Shown here piece after piece: positions 7,063 to 15,746 of a DNA stretch of 47,720 nt. The position numbers were made by a program, and so were the translations under genes. The notes under the pieces were generated by a model. The model was not told the DNA's origin. It searched no databases and saw nothing but the letters and a program-made list of their open reading frames with translations. The stretch comes from Candidatus Avelusimicrobium aviculae (GTDB lineage: Bacteria > Elusimicrobiota > Elusimicrobia > Elusimicrobiales > Elusimicrobiaceae), in contig CALUXF010000011.1 in assembly GCA_944324655.1 (NCBI GenBank), positions 1 through 47,720 of the forward strand, written 5' to 3'. Position 1 is the first letter of the stretch. Every line of letters starts with the position of its first letter.

Positions 7063-7989
7063 CTATTTTACCAATATAATTTCTTCCAATGCGTCTATCC
7101 GGCAGTCTTTCCATAATTGCTGAGGTGGAAGCTGAGCGCTGGCCGTTATTTCGGGAGTACCTAACATTTCTTGCAAAGCCGGACCTAAATCCAAGTAGTG
7201 CCCTGCGCCCATTTCTGTAAACACCACATCATATCGGTTAAGCGCAGCGGCGATATTCTCCAGCATAAACAGGCTGCGGGCATGCGAGGTGGCTTTTTCT
7301 AAACGGTAAAACGGGGTTTGGGTAACCCATTGTTCTGGATATACGTTCATTAAATCCTGAAATAATTTAATAAAATCAGTCCGGTTAAACTCCTGCTTAT
7401 AATGTCCGCTGAAATACTTTTCCAGGCGCCGCGGCGTAAACAGCGTACCCCAAGCGGGGTGGTGGTCCCTCTTGGCATAGGAATGAACCGCTTGCCGGGC
7501 GGTAAAAGGTTCCTCGGTTTCCCGGGCCCGGTAATAGGCTTCCCGTATAATCCACAGCATTTGCCAATCTTCGTAGGAGAAACCTTGCGTTTGGGCAAAC
7601 TGCCATTGTTGCTCCAAAGTAACGTCCGCCCGCACAAGCGGCACTTTGTGTTTGCCAGCCAGCGCCGCAGTATAGCCGTCTTCATAAGAAGAACACGGGC
7701 CAAATTCCTCCCCTGGTTCCCGTTCCGCTAATACGATTTGCGGGGTATAAACATCAAACGCATACTGTACGGCTGGAATAGAAACCGCGCCATGTTTAGC
7801 GGCCAACACTACCAGTGTTTTGTTTCCTTTTTGGTAAACCGCCAAATAGGGAGGATTTGGCATTTTTTCATACAACTCCGCGTGGCGCAAGTCGCGCTTT
7901 AAAACCAGTTCCCTATCCGCCCTGAACGTTTGCGCGAAAGTATGCACGCTTAAGAAAATAAAAGATAAAAACAAACAAAACTTTACCAT
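7063..7989 (-). CDS. Exported TraB/TIKI (GumN-like) superfamily protein
   Basis: A 308-residue protein with a signal peptide (residues 1-20, cleavage after FAQ). Motifs recall the TraB/PrgY/GumN/TIKI group of putative metalloproteases: 'LVVLAAKHG' (H66), 'IVLAERE' (E89), an Arg helix 'SHARSLFMLENI' (R238) and 'TEMGAGHYLDL' (H264), the last equivalent to the family's GxxH block. The start at 7989 is chosen because GGAGAGG precedes this ATG; the longer TTG start would use that SD as coding sequence. Divergent from the 8064 gene. Similarity is distant, so the call is tentative, while export is well supported. Confidence 0.5.
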   Translation of the reverse strand: MVKFCLFLSFIFLSVHTFAQTFRADRELVLKRDLRHAELYEKMPNPPYLAVYQKGNKTLVVLAAKHGAVSIPAVQYAFDVYTPQIVLAEREPGEEFGPCSSYEDGYTAALAGKHKVPLVRADVTLEQQWQFAQTQGFSYEDWQMLWIIREAYYRARETEEPFTARQAVHSYAKRDHHPAWGTLFTPRRLEKYFSGHYKQEFNRTDFIKLFQDLMNVYPEQWVTQTPFYRLEKATSHARSLFMLENIAAALNRYDVVFTEMGAGHYLDLGPALQEMLGTPEITASAQLPPQQLWKDCRIDALEEIILVK

Positions 7990-8063
7990 TATAGAAAACC
8001 TCTCCAACAAGCTGCCAATATTTACTTTTTTAAGTATATATTATTTTTGCTAAACTATAAGCT

Positions 8064-8954
8064 ATGAAAATAAAAATAGAACCCCTCTCCTGGCCAAAGG
8101 CATACACTGCCCTGGTCTTCTACATATGTATTTTGATTGCGGGCGTGCTGTGGTTAACATCCGGCAGTGACTCCGTTTTAAAAGGAATTTGGCAAAGCGT
8201 TTTGCAAGATGCGCGCGAAGACAGTTTGTTTTACTTTATCTTATTAAATATTTTCCCTTGGGCCTTGCTGTTTATGGCGGCAGCGTTTGTTTGGAATTTT
8301 TTCAAAAAACGCCGTGCATATACCACCCTGCCCCGCATAACCAGCCTCTCGTTTGAAGAAAAAGGCGTTGTACTGGGGCAGAACCTTTCCCGCCCCTCGG
8401 TTTTTTTGCCCTATGAACAGACGGACTTCTCCCTTACCGCCCTTATCACCATTACCTATAATAAATACCACCAGCCTATACGCAATATAAACGGGGTAAA
8501 GCTGTCTTTTTCCTCCCCGGACGGGGATTTTTGCGCCCAACATTATGAGGGCCTGCCTTTTATACGCCAAATGCTAAACGAAGGAAAGAAATTCCGCTCT
8601 TGCCGCGCCAAAGCCCGCCCAGCCGATGGGGGTTCCCCCTCCACCCAAGACGAGAAAGACTATATCCGCTTTTTAGAAGAACAACTTACAAACTACCTCT
8701 GTTACGGCCTTATGCTTACCGTATTTCCCAAAACCCGCAACGGGTTTTTATGGCTGGGCATTATAACCGCTTGTTTGGGGTTTTTGCTGGGGAACATGTT
8801 TTTGCTAATCATAAACTATTCCCCTTATCCGTTCTTGGTTTTGGTAATGACTGCAATATTTGCGGTTATACTTTTGGTCTGCTTTGCCTGTTTTAAAAAA
8901 TACATTACAGAAGCTTACACCGCCAAAAAACTGGAAAAAGCAAAACAAAAATAA
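8064..8954 (+). CDS. Four-TM membrane protein of unknown function (paralogue of next gene)
   Basis: A 296-residue protein with two N-terminal helices (about 14-33 and 56-80), a ~135-residue soluble middle region, and two C-terminal helices followed by a Lys-rich tail. The conserved stretch 'FLEEQLTNYLCYGLML' just before the third helix also occurs in the neighbouring product as 'FLEKQLNNYRKYGLML'. No known family is recognised. There is no Shine-Dalgarno sequence; a -10-like TAAACT (8051-8056) lies 7 nt before ATG. The TAA overlaps the next ATG by one base (TAATG), so the two paralogues form a coupled pair. Confidence 0.7.
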   Translation: MKIKIEPLSWPKAYTALVFYICILIAGVLWLTSGSDSVLKGIWQSVLQDAREDSLFYFILLNIFPWALLFMAAAFVWNFFKKRRAYTTLPRITSLSFEEKGVVLGQNLSRPSVFLPYEQTDFSLTALITITYNKYHQPIRNINGVKLSFSSPDGDFCAQHYEGLPFIRQMLNEGKKFRSCRAKARPADGGSPSTQDEKDYIRFLEEQLTNYLCYGLMLTVFPKTRNGFLWLGIITACLGFLLGNMFLLIINYSPYPFLVLVMTAIFAVILLVCFACFKKYITEAYTAKKLEKAKQK

Positions 8955-9913
8955 TGGCTAAATTCCCCGCCCTCAACTATCCGTTTATAGTTACTGTCAA
9001 ATTTCCCTATTCTTATTTTATTTTAGGGGTTAAGGTCCTGTTGTTTGCTTGGGTATACATGCTACTGATACTGTGGATAGCCTTCATCGGGGACACGCGC
9101 CCCCTTTCCTAGGCGCAGGTATGGGCGGAATTTAAAAAAAGCATGCTGCATCTGCCGGCGGGGGCTTTCTTTTATTACAGTCTCCCTTGGGTATTGGCCG
9201 GTATAATAGGGTTTAGCGTATTAGACTTTATCCGAAAACGCCAAAAACACCTATCCGCGCGGCCCTTTAGCCAGCTGTCGTTTTACGAGCATGACCTCCT
9301 TTTAAAAACCCCTAATAACGCGGGGAACGTCGCCTGTTCCTACAAAGACACCCTTTTCACCCTAAATGTACAGCCAAAACTGCTCTCGCTCAAAAATATA
9401 ACAATTCCTTTTATAAGAAAGGCTACCTTAATTTTTCAAACGCAAAATGAAACGTACACCATTGCCCATTATACCGGCTTTGCGGGGCTGCGCCGCCTGA
9501 TATCCGCCGCTAAAAAATGCCGCTCCTGCGCAATACACACGCAGACTGAAGAAAACCCCTCCGCTAAAGACACGCTTTATGCCGCATTTTTAGAAAAACA
9601 ATTAAATAATTACCGTAAATATGGCCTGATGCTGGAGTACATGCCTGACTGGAGAACAGACTTGCTTCTTAGTACCCTTCTTTATGCTTTGTTGGGAATT
9701 ATTCCGCTCTGCATGTATGGGGGGTTCGTTGTTTCTAAATCCTCCATTTTGCAAAAAGGCCCTTGGGTAATACACTGTCTGCCGCTGTTTGGGGTGATTT
9801 TCCTGCTTGCCGGTTTCTGGACGTTTAAAAAGTGGTTAACAGAACGCGCCGCGGACAAGCGGCTAAAAAAATTAACCGCAAAACAAAAACGCACCGCCGC
9901 TTGCGCCAAATAA
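8954..9913 (+). pseudogene. Paralogous four-TM membrane protein interrupted by an in-frame TAG
   Basis: From ATG 8954 the frame encodes a first hydrophobic helix and continues to an amber codon at 9110-9112 (residue 53), then stays in the same frame to 9913. Read through, the product would be ~319 residues and align end to end with the 8064-8954 protein, including the 'FLExQLxNYxxYGLML' block and the last two helices. An internal ATG at 9143 could give a 256-residue product without the first helix, but no clear RBS precedes it. Most simply this is a recent nonsense mutation; sequencing error or stop-codon readthrough are alternatives. Confidence 0.65.
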
Positions 9914-9949
9914 CCCAAAAAAGGCTTTATTTTCTTTTCCGGCTTTATT

Positions 9950-9955
9950 TATAAT
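9950..9955 (+). promoter_or_regulatory. -10 element of the bat operon
   Basis: TATAAT at 9950-9955, 46 bp before the moxR ATG; the -35 position holds only a T-rich TTATTT (9927-9932). The leader contains a small ATGCC-TTTT-GGCAT hairpin (9966-9979). This is the only obvious promoter before the long co-directional run of genes. Confidence 0.45.
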
Positions 9956-10001
9956 ATAGGTAGAAATGCCTTTTGGCATACACCGCGTAAAAGGGGGTTG
10001 T

Positions 10002-10985
10002 ATGGATATAAACACTTTAAACAAACAAGTACAAGCGGAAAGCCTTTTCCTGCAGGATTTAAAACGGGAAGTAAGCAAAGTCATCGTAGGACAGGAAGAC
10101 CTGCTGGAAAAAATGCTGGTGGCCTTGCTGGCCGACGGTCATATCTTGATAGAAGGCGTGCCCGGCTTGGCAAAAACATTGGCCGTAAAAACCCTGTCCC
10201 AAGCCATACACGCCCAATTTCAGCGCATTCAGTTCACGCCGGATTTGTTACCCGCCGACATTACCGGTACTCTCATTTTCAACCCGAAAGAAGGCGTATT
10301 CTACCCCAAACGCGGGCCGGTATTTTCCAACTTTGTACTGGCGGACGAAATTAACCGTTCCCCCGCCAAAGTGCAAAGCGCCCTGTTGGAAGCCATGCAG
10401 GAACGCCAAGTAACCATTGGGGAAAAGACCTACGCCCTCCCTTCCCCCTTTATGGTGTTAGCCACCCAAAACCCGGTGGAACAGGAAGGCACTTACCCCC
10501 TGCCGGAAGCGCAGGTGGACCGCTTTATGCTTAAAGTGCTGGTTACTTACCCCACCCGGGAAGAGGAAAAACAAATTTTGGAAAGGATGTCCACCCACCA
10601 ACAGCCGCAAATAAACACCCAGGTCACCCCGGAAATGATTTTAAAAGCCCGCCAGGTGACGGACGGCATTTACGTGGATGAAAAAATTAAAAATTATATC
10701 GTCAGCCTGGTTTTCGCCACGCGCGACCCGAAGGCCGCCGGCCTGGAAAAGCTGGCCTCTTTTATTGCTTACGGAGCCAGCCCGCGTGCCACCATCTTCT
10801 TAACGCAAGCCGCCAAGGCATACGCTTTCTTAAACGGACGCGGCTATGTAACGCCGGAAGACATCAAAGCCATCGGCCTGGACGTACTGCGCCACCGCGT
10901 ATTGTTAACCTACGAAGCCGAGGCCGAGAACGTAACCTCTGACCAAATCGTCAAACAAATCTTTGACGCCGTGGACGTACCATAA
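10002..10985 (+). CDS. moxR: MoxR-family AAA+ ATPase of the Bat cluster
   Basis: A 327-residue AAA+ ATPase. Walker A GVPGLAKT (52-59), Walker B 'LADEINR' and the sensor block 'LATQNPVEQEGTYPLPEAQVDRF' (split: LATQNPVEQEG / TYPLPEAQVDRF) are typical of MoxR/RavA proteins, which act as chaperone-like ATPases with VWA-domain partners. The start at 10002 is taken because a GGGGG run precedes it by 6 nt; a longer frame from 9966 has none. The 3' end is followed 22 bp later by the DUF58 gene and then the VWA proteins BatA and BatB, its likely clients. Confidence 0.92.
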   Translation: MDINTLNKQVQAESLFLQDLKREVSKVIVGQEDLLEKMLVALLADGHILIEGVPGLAKTLAVKTLSQAIHAQFQRIQFTPDLLPADITGTLIFNPKEGVFYPKRGPVFSNFVLADEINRSPAKVQSALLEAMQERQVTIGEKTYALPSPFMVLATQNPVEQEGTYPLPEAQVDRFMLKVLVTYPTREEEKQILERMSTHQQPQINTQVTPEMILKARQVTDGIYVDEKIKNYIVSLVFATRDPKAAGLEKLASFIAYGASPRATIFLTQAAKAYAFLNGRGYVTPEDIKAIGLDVLRHRVLLTYEAEAENVTSDQIVKQIFDAVDVP

Positions 10986-11007
10986 CCGCGCGCCGGGGGT
11001 AAGCCTT

Positions 11008-11895
11008 ATGGATACCGCGGAAATTTTAAAAAAAGTACGCCAAATTGAAATACAAACCGGGAAATTGGTCTCAGAAACTTTCTCCGGCGAATATTTAAGC
11101 GTATTTAAGGGCCAAGGGATAGAATTTGCCGAAGTGCGCGAATATATCCCCGGGGATGATATACGCTCCATAGACTGGAACGTAACCGCCCGAACCGGCG
11201 TGCCTTTTGTAAAAAAATACAATGAAACGCGTGAGCTGACGCTTATCATCGCCTGTGACGTTTCCGCCTCCCAGCGTTTTGGCTCTTGGGATAAATTAAA
11301 ACAAGAAACCGCCGCGGAATTGGCCGCTTTGTTTGCGTTCAGCGCCATGACCAATAATGACAAGGTGGGCCTGTTGCTGTTTTCTGACAAAATAGAATTG
11401 TTTGTTCCCCCCAAAAAAGGCAAAAAACACATTTTGCGCTTAATCAGGGAATTACTGGCGTTTGAGCCTTCCTCTAAAGGGACGGATATCGCCCTGGCCT
11501 TAAAAACGCTTACCAAAGTAATACGCCGTCAAGGCATATTGGTTTTGCTGTCAGATTTTATGGCCCCCATTGAACAGTTTGAAAAACCGTTCCGCCTGGC
11601 CGCCAAAAAGTTTGACTTAATTCCCGTAGTGATTTCAGACCGAAGAGAAAAAACCCTCCCCGCCCTGTCCGCCTGTTTAGCCGTGCAGGACCCGGAAACC
11701 GGGGCCGAGGGCATGCTGACCCTCTCCCACGCGGCCGCTGCGCATTTACAACAAGACGCGCAACAAAGAGATTACGCCTTAAAACAACTTTTTAACCCGC
11801 TTAAGATAGAGGCCATATCCGTAGATACGGCCCAGCCGGCGGCGGACCCGGTTATCGCGTTTTTCAAACGCCGCGCCAAAAAATTAAAGAGGTAA
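11008..11895 (+). CDS. DUF58 / VWA-like protein of the Bat cluster
   Basis: A 295-residue cytosolic protein. The DUF58 signature 'EFAEVREYIPGDDIRSIDWN' lies near residues 33-55, followed by a VWA-like MIDAS 'ACDVSASQ' and 'LLLFSDKIE'. DUF58 proteins accompany MoxR ATPases in nearly all Bat-type loci. Start at 11008 is chosen for the GGGGGTAAG sequence before it; the extension to 10963 would overlap moxR. Metal binding is plausible from the DxSxS motif but not proven. Confidence 0.9.
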   Translation: MDTAEILKKVRQIEIQTGKLVSETFSGEYLSVFKGQGIEFAEVREYIPGDDIRSIDWNVTARTGVPFVKKYNETRELTLIIACDVSASQRFGSWDKLKQETAAELAALFAFSAMTNNDKVGLLLFSDKIELFVPPKKGKKHILRLIRELLAFEPSSKGTDIALALKTLTKVIRRQGILVLLSDFMAPIEQFEKPFRLAAKKFDLIPVVISDRREKTLPALSACLAVQDPETGAEGMLTLSHAAAAHLQQDAQQRDYALKQLFNPLKIEAISVDTAQPAADPVIAFFKRRAKKLKR

Positions 11896-11896
11896 T

Positions 11897-12904
11897 ATGA
11901 AACGTTTTTTAATCTTTTTTATTTGTGCATGCTCCTTGCCGCTTTACGCCCAGCAGGCGCCCGCTCCCCGCGGGCAGGCTCCCGCTCAACCCCAGGCGCG
12001 GCAAACCGCCACCGGCAATAAGCCGCCTATTGCTTTTACGCAGGAGCAAGTGCCTTCTTCGGCCGTATTTGCTAAGCCCATTACTCTTTCTTATTCTTTT
12101 TCGCACGCGCCCGGCTATAAAGTAGAACTGGATGAAGAAAACCTGCCTAAAGATTTTGAGTTTTCCTCTATACAAGGCATGCCCGACTCCCCCGGCACGT
12201 TTACCTATACCATTACGGCTTACCCCTTTGAGTTAAAGGAAGCCAAATTAACCCCGCTTACATTTTTACTTAAAAACGCAGACGGAGAAACAGTCAACTC
12301 CATTTCCACAGAAGAAACCAAAATAAACGTTTCCAAAGCAGAAACGTTCAAAGACAATAACTTCCGGGAAATACGGGACCCGCATTTCCCCTTTGCCTGG
12401 TTCAAGTGGTTGCTTATCTTATTAGTAGCAGCCGGTGCCGTCTATGCGGCCTGGTATTATTGGCAACGCAAACAAGCCGCCGCCCGCGCCTTGGGAGCCC
12501 CCCAAGACAACCGCCCTTGCGAAGAGGTGGCTCTTTCCAAATTGGAAGCCCTTATACAAAGCGGCCTCTGGGAACGCCACGAATACAAAATATTTTATCT
12601 AACGCTTACGGATATTCTGCGTGAATACCTGCTGCGCCGTTTTAATATAGACACCACGGCAGACACTTCAGCCGAAATGCTGCGCCGCATTAAAAACAGC
12701 GGGCAGGAACTGATGGCGCCGCTGTTACCCAAATTGCGCGTATTTTTAAGCTCCAGCGATTTGGTAAAATTCGCACGCGCCGTCCCGCCGGAAGAATACC
12801 GCAACCGGGATATAGACATTCTGCGTTTGCTTATTGATTCCACTACCCCCAAAAGCCAGGAATTAGTAAAAACCCCCTCTACCCGGCAGGAGGCCGCCAA
12901 ATGA
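11897..12904 (+). CDS. Membrane-anchored Bat-cluster companion protein
   Basis: A 335-residue protein with a signal peptide (cleavage near LYAQ), a Pro/Ala/Gln-rich linker, a beta-rich periplasmic part (about 45-165), one TM helix (about 170-190, 'WLLILLVAAGAVYAAWYYW') and a cytosolic helical tail containing 'YLTLTDILREYLLRRFNIDT'. That tail resembles the C-terminal part of this window's BatD ('VEEFLLKRFHINM'), suggesting the two share a cytoplasmic module. Similar genes between DUF58 and batA are known in Bacteroidetes-type Bat loci. Stop overlaps the batA start. Confidence 0.75.
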   Translation: MKRFLIFFICACSLPLYAQQAPAPRGQAPAQPQARQTATGNKPPIAFTQEQVPSSAVFAKPITLSYSFSHAPGYKVELDEENLPKDFEFSSIQGMPDSPGTFTYTITAYPFELKEAKLTPLTFLLKNADGETVNSISTEETKINVSKAETFKDNNFREIRDPHFPFAWFKWLLILLVAAGAVYAAWYYWQRKQAAARALGAPQDNRPCEEVALSKLEALIQSGLWERHEYKIFYLTLTDILREYLLRRFNIDTTADTSAEMLRRIKNSGQELMAPLLPKLRVFLSSSDLVKFARAVPPEEYRNRDIDILRLLIDSTTPKSQELVKTPSTRQEAAK

Positions 12905-14028
12905 TGACACTTTTTTTAATATCCTGCGTTTTATTAATACTGGTGCTGTTATCTTCTTTATTCATTAACCTGCCGGAAAAGGTTTTTGCCGCTTTGATAT
13001 GGACATTTGGCACCCTCACCACGCTGTTGCTGGCGGCGTTAATCATCCAGCGCCTGCTGGGGACAAAAGCCGCTTTTGCAAATCCCTGGGCACTGCTGTT
13101 GCTTATTTTGCCGGCAGGCGTGCTGGCCGCCAAAAGTATTTGGAAAAAATCTTTCACCCCGCATGTGCTTTATTCCCGCACTCAGCAAACCATACAACAA
13201 GCTTCTCTGCGCGCCCTGCTTACCCAGTGGCTTCCCGTTACCTTATATACGGGGGCGCTCGTCTTGTTTGTGCTGGCCTTGGCGCGCCCGGTGCTGTTGC
13301 GCCACACCACCATTCCCCCAACACAAGGGGTGGATATTATGCTGGTGATGGACGTTTCCGCCTCTATGCAGCGGCAGGACTTTTACCCCAACCGTTTTGC
13401 CGCCGCCCAGCGCACGGCGGATAGCTTTATCCAAAAGCGCGTTAATGACCGCCTGGGCTTGGTGGTATTCTCCCGTTATGCCATGCTGCAAGCCCCCCTT
13501 ACGCTGGACCATGACGCCGTGCGGGAGCTGTTAAACGCGCTTTATTTGGGTATTATTGACCCCACCTATACAGCCATTGGGGACGCGGTGGGGGTAGCCA
13601 TATCCCATTTAAAAGACAGCCAGGCAAAAAGCAAAATTATCATTTTACTGACGGACGGAGACTCCAACGCCGGAACGATAGACCCCCGCCTGGCCGCCCA
13701 GGCGGCCGCTTCCTACGGCATAAAGCTCTATACTATTGCCACCGCCAGCCCGCCGGGCAGCGGCGTATATTCCAGCCAGGAAGAAGAAATTAACGAAGGC
13801 CTACTGATGGAAATGGCCAAAACGGCCAACGGGCAGTTTTACCGCGCCAAAAATGAAATGGAACTGGCCAATATTTACGATAAAATAAATGAATTGGAAA
13901 AAACCACTTTTACCTATAACATCCGCACCAACCAGAGTGATTTTTATCTGCCGTTTGTTTTAGCCGGCCTTATCTTGTTGGCTGCGGGGCTGGTGTTGGA
14001 AAAATTATTTTTAATAAGGGTACCCTGA
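12901..14028 (+). CDS. batA: BatA: VWA-domain membrane protein
   Basis: A 375-residue protein. The VWA domain begins at 'GVDIMLVMDVSASMQ' (MIDAS Asp D151, with Ser residues at i+2 and i+4) and ends before a C-terminal TM ('FVLAGLILLAAGLVLEKLF'). The usual BatA N-terminus corresponds to 'FANPWALLLLILPAGVLAA' near residue 59; here ~58 extra residues with two more hydrophobic helices precede it. The start overlaps the previous stop (ATGATGA); either of the two tandem ATGs could be used. The VWA domain is expected to face the periplasm and interact with the other Bat proteins. Confidence 0.9.
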   Translation: MMTLFLISCVLLILVLLSSLFINLPEKVFAALIWTFGTLTTLLLAALIIQRLLGTKAAFANPWALLLLILPAGVLAAKSIWKKSFTPHVLYSRTQQTIQQASLRALLTQWLPVTLYTGALVLFVLALARPVLLRHTTIPPTQGVDIMLVMDVSASMQRQDFYPNRFAAAQRTADSFIQKRVNDRLGLVVFSRYAMLQAPLTLDHDAVRELLNALYLGIIDPTYTAIGDAVGVAISHLKDSQAKSKIIILLTDGDSNAGTIDPRLAAQAAASYGIKLYTIATASPPGSGVYSSQEEEINEGLLMEMAKTANGQFYRAKNEMELANIYDKINELEKTTFTYNIRTNQSDFYLPFVLAGLILLAAGLVLEKLFLIRVP

Positions 14029-14029
14029 T

Positions 14030-15064
14030 ATGGAATTATTTGGAAAACCTATATTTTTTATATACTTTTTACTTGCCGCTTTAGCGGCGGGCGCCATATG
14101 GCTGGCCGGAAATAAATTAAAAAACCGCGCCATCAACGCTTTTTTTGGCCCCCAGGCTTATGCCAAGCTGACGGGCGGGCTGCGCCTAAACCATAAATTA
14201 AACGCCATTTTCTTTTTTACCGGTTTGTTTTTTCTTTTCACCGCTTTGGCGCGGCCTCAGTGGGGGACGGAAGTAATCCAGGCGGAAGGGAAATTCGCGC
14301 AAACCGTGATAGCGGTGGATGTGTCCTCCTCCATGAAAGCGCGGGACTTACAGCCAGACCGATTAGCTAACGCTAAAAACATGCTGTCCATGCTCATTTC
14401 CAACTTGAAAGATGAACGCATAGGCATTATCGCTTTTACCACCAAGGCTTATATCCAGTGCCCTATTACCACCGATGAGGCAGCTCTTAAATATTTTCTT
14501 TCCAATTTAAAGCCGGATATGCTGCCGGTGCCCGGAACCGCTTTAGCCGCGCCGGTAGACTTGGCAGCCCACATGCTGTCTAAATACCCGGGGCAAAAAG
14601 CCCTTATCCTGCTTACGGACGGGGAAGACCATGAACCGGACCAGCTTAAAAAAGCCATTAAAATCGCAATAGAAAACGGCCTCCGCGTTATTGCGGTAGG
14701 GATTGGTACCCAAGAAGGGGAGCTGATACCGCAGCGGGTGGACGGATCGGGCAAAGTATTAGAATATAAAAAAGACAAAAACGGAAATACCGTTGTCAGC
14801 AAATTAGATGAAAAATCCCTTTTGGAGTTGGCTCAGGCAACCAACGGAGCCTATATCCACTATACTACACCCGCCCAGGTGGCTTCCAAAGTGGAAGCGA
14901 ACCTGAAGGATTTGGACCGAAGCTATTCTTCGTCAGGCGCCCATGCGCGTTATAAAGACCGCTATCAAATCCCGCTGGGTATAGCTATTTTGCTGTTTTG
15001 TTTATGGTTGCTTTGGCCGGCCGGCAAAGCCGCCGCAGATGCCGGGTCAAAAAAGGTACAATAA
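14030..15064 (+). CDS. batB: BatB: VWA-domain membrane protein
   Basis: A 344-residue BatA-like protein with two N-terminal TM helices (about 8-27 and 58-75), VWA MIDAS 'VIAVDVSSSMKARDL' (D97), 'LILLTDGEDHEP' and a C-terminal TM near 312-330. It starts one base after the batA stop and is followed directly by batC, the usual BatA-BatB-BatC order. Length and topology agree with family members. Confidence 0.92.
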   Translation: MELFGKPIFFIYFLLAALAAGAIWLAGNKLKNRAINAFFGPQAYAKLTGGLRLNHKLNAIFFFTGLFFLFTALARPQWGTEVIQAEGKFAQTVIAVDVSSSMKARDLQPDRLANAKNMLSMLISNLKDERIGIIAFTTKAYIQCPITTDEAALKYFLSNLKPDMLPVPGTALAAPVDLAAHMLSKYPGQKALILLTDGEDHEPDQLKKAIKIAIENGLRVIAVGIGTQEGELIPQRVDGSGKVLEYKKDKNGNTVVSKLDEKSLLELAQATNGAYIHYTTPAQVASKVEANLKDLDRSYSSSGAHARYKDRYQIPLGIAILLFCLWLLWPAGKAAADAGSKKVQ

Positions 15065-15070
15065 AAGAAG

Positions 15071-15742
15071 ATGAAAAAAGCGCTATCTGTTTTCTTTATT
15101 TTTTGTTTATGCCCCGCCGCCATGGCCGGGGTAAAGGGGGATTTGTCTAAAGGAAGCCGCCTTTACAAAGAACAAAAATTCGGGCAGGCATTGACTTCTT
15201 ATCAAAAAGCGCTGTCCCAGGACCCCTATAACCAAGAAGCGCTTTTTAATATCGGCGCGGCCCACTACCGTTTACAAGAATACAAAGAAGCCCAAGAAGC
15301 GTGGGAAAACGCCTCCCAAAAACCGGGGGAACGCAAACAAGACGCCCAATTTAATTTAGGCAACGCGTTTTACCGCGCGCAAGATTTGGACGCCGCCATC
15401 GCGGCGTACCGCAAAGCCATTTTACAAAACCCGCAGGATAAAGAAGCCATACATAATTTACAAATTGTGCTGGAACAGAAAGAAAAAAACCAGCAAGACT
15501 CCTCTAACAATAACCAAAACGATAAAGGGGACAACAACCAAAACCAAAACAATCAGGGCGGGCAGGACAATCAACAAGATCAACAACAGCAACAACAAAA
15601 ACAGCAAAATCAGGCAAATTCTTCCCAAATGAGTAAAGAAGAAGCCCAGCGGGTGGCCCAAATGGCCAAAGAAAATGAATACCGCCCCTCTTACGCCACC
15701 CCGGGCGGGTTGGAAGATTCCGGCATAGAAAAGGATTGGTAA
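15071..15742 (+). CDS. batC: BatC: exported TPR protein with Gln/Asn-rich region
   Basis: A 223-residue protein with a signal peptide (cleavage near AMA-GV), about three TPR repeats (residues 25-140: 'KGSRLYKEQKFGQALTSYQK', 'EALFNIGAAHYRLQEYKEA', 'AQFNLGNAFYRAQDLDAAIA'), then a Gln/Asn-rich low-complexity stretch (about 140-185) and a C-terminus ending in KDW, as is common in BatC proteins. TPRs probably hold together the periplasmic Bat complex. RBS is AAGAAG before the ATG. Confidence 0.9.
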   Translation: MKKALSVFFIFCLCPAAMAGVKGDLSKGSRLYKEQKFGQALTSYQKALSQDPYNQEALFNIGAAHYRLQEYKEAQEAWENASQKPGERKQDAQFNLGNAFYRAQDLDAAIAAYRKAILQNPQDKEAIHNLQIVLEQKEKNQQDSSNNNQNDKGDNNQNQNNQGGQDNQQDQQQQQQKQQNQANSSQMSKEEAQRVAQMAKENEYRPSYATPGGLEDSGIEKDW

Positions 15743-15746
15743 TTGT

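Noticed and set aside
9110-9112. Pyrrolysine-type recoding of the TAG
   Set aside because: No Pyl genes or downstream insertion element are visible and the family is not one known to use it; a nonsense mutation is simpler.
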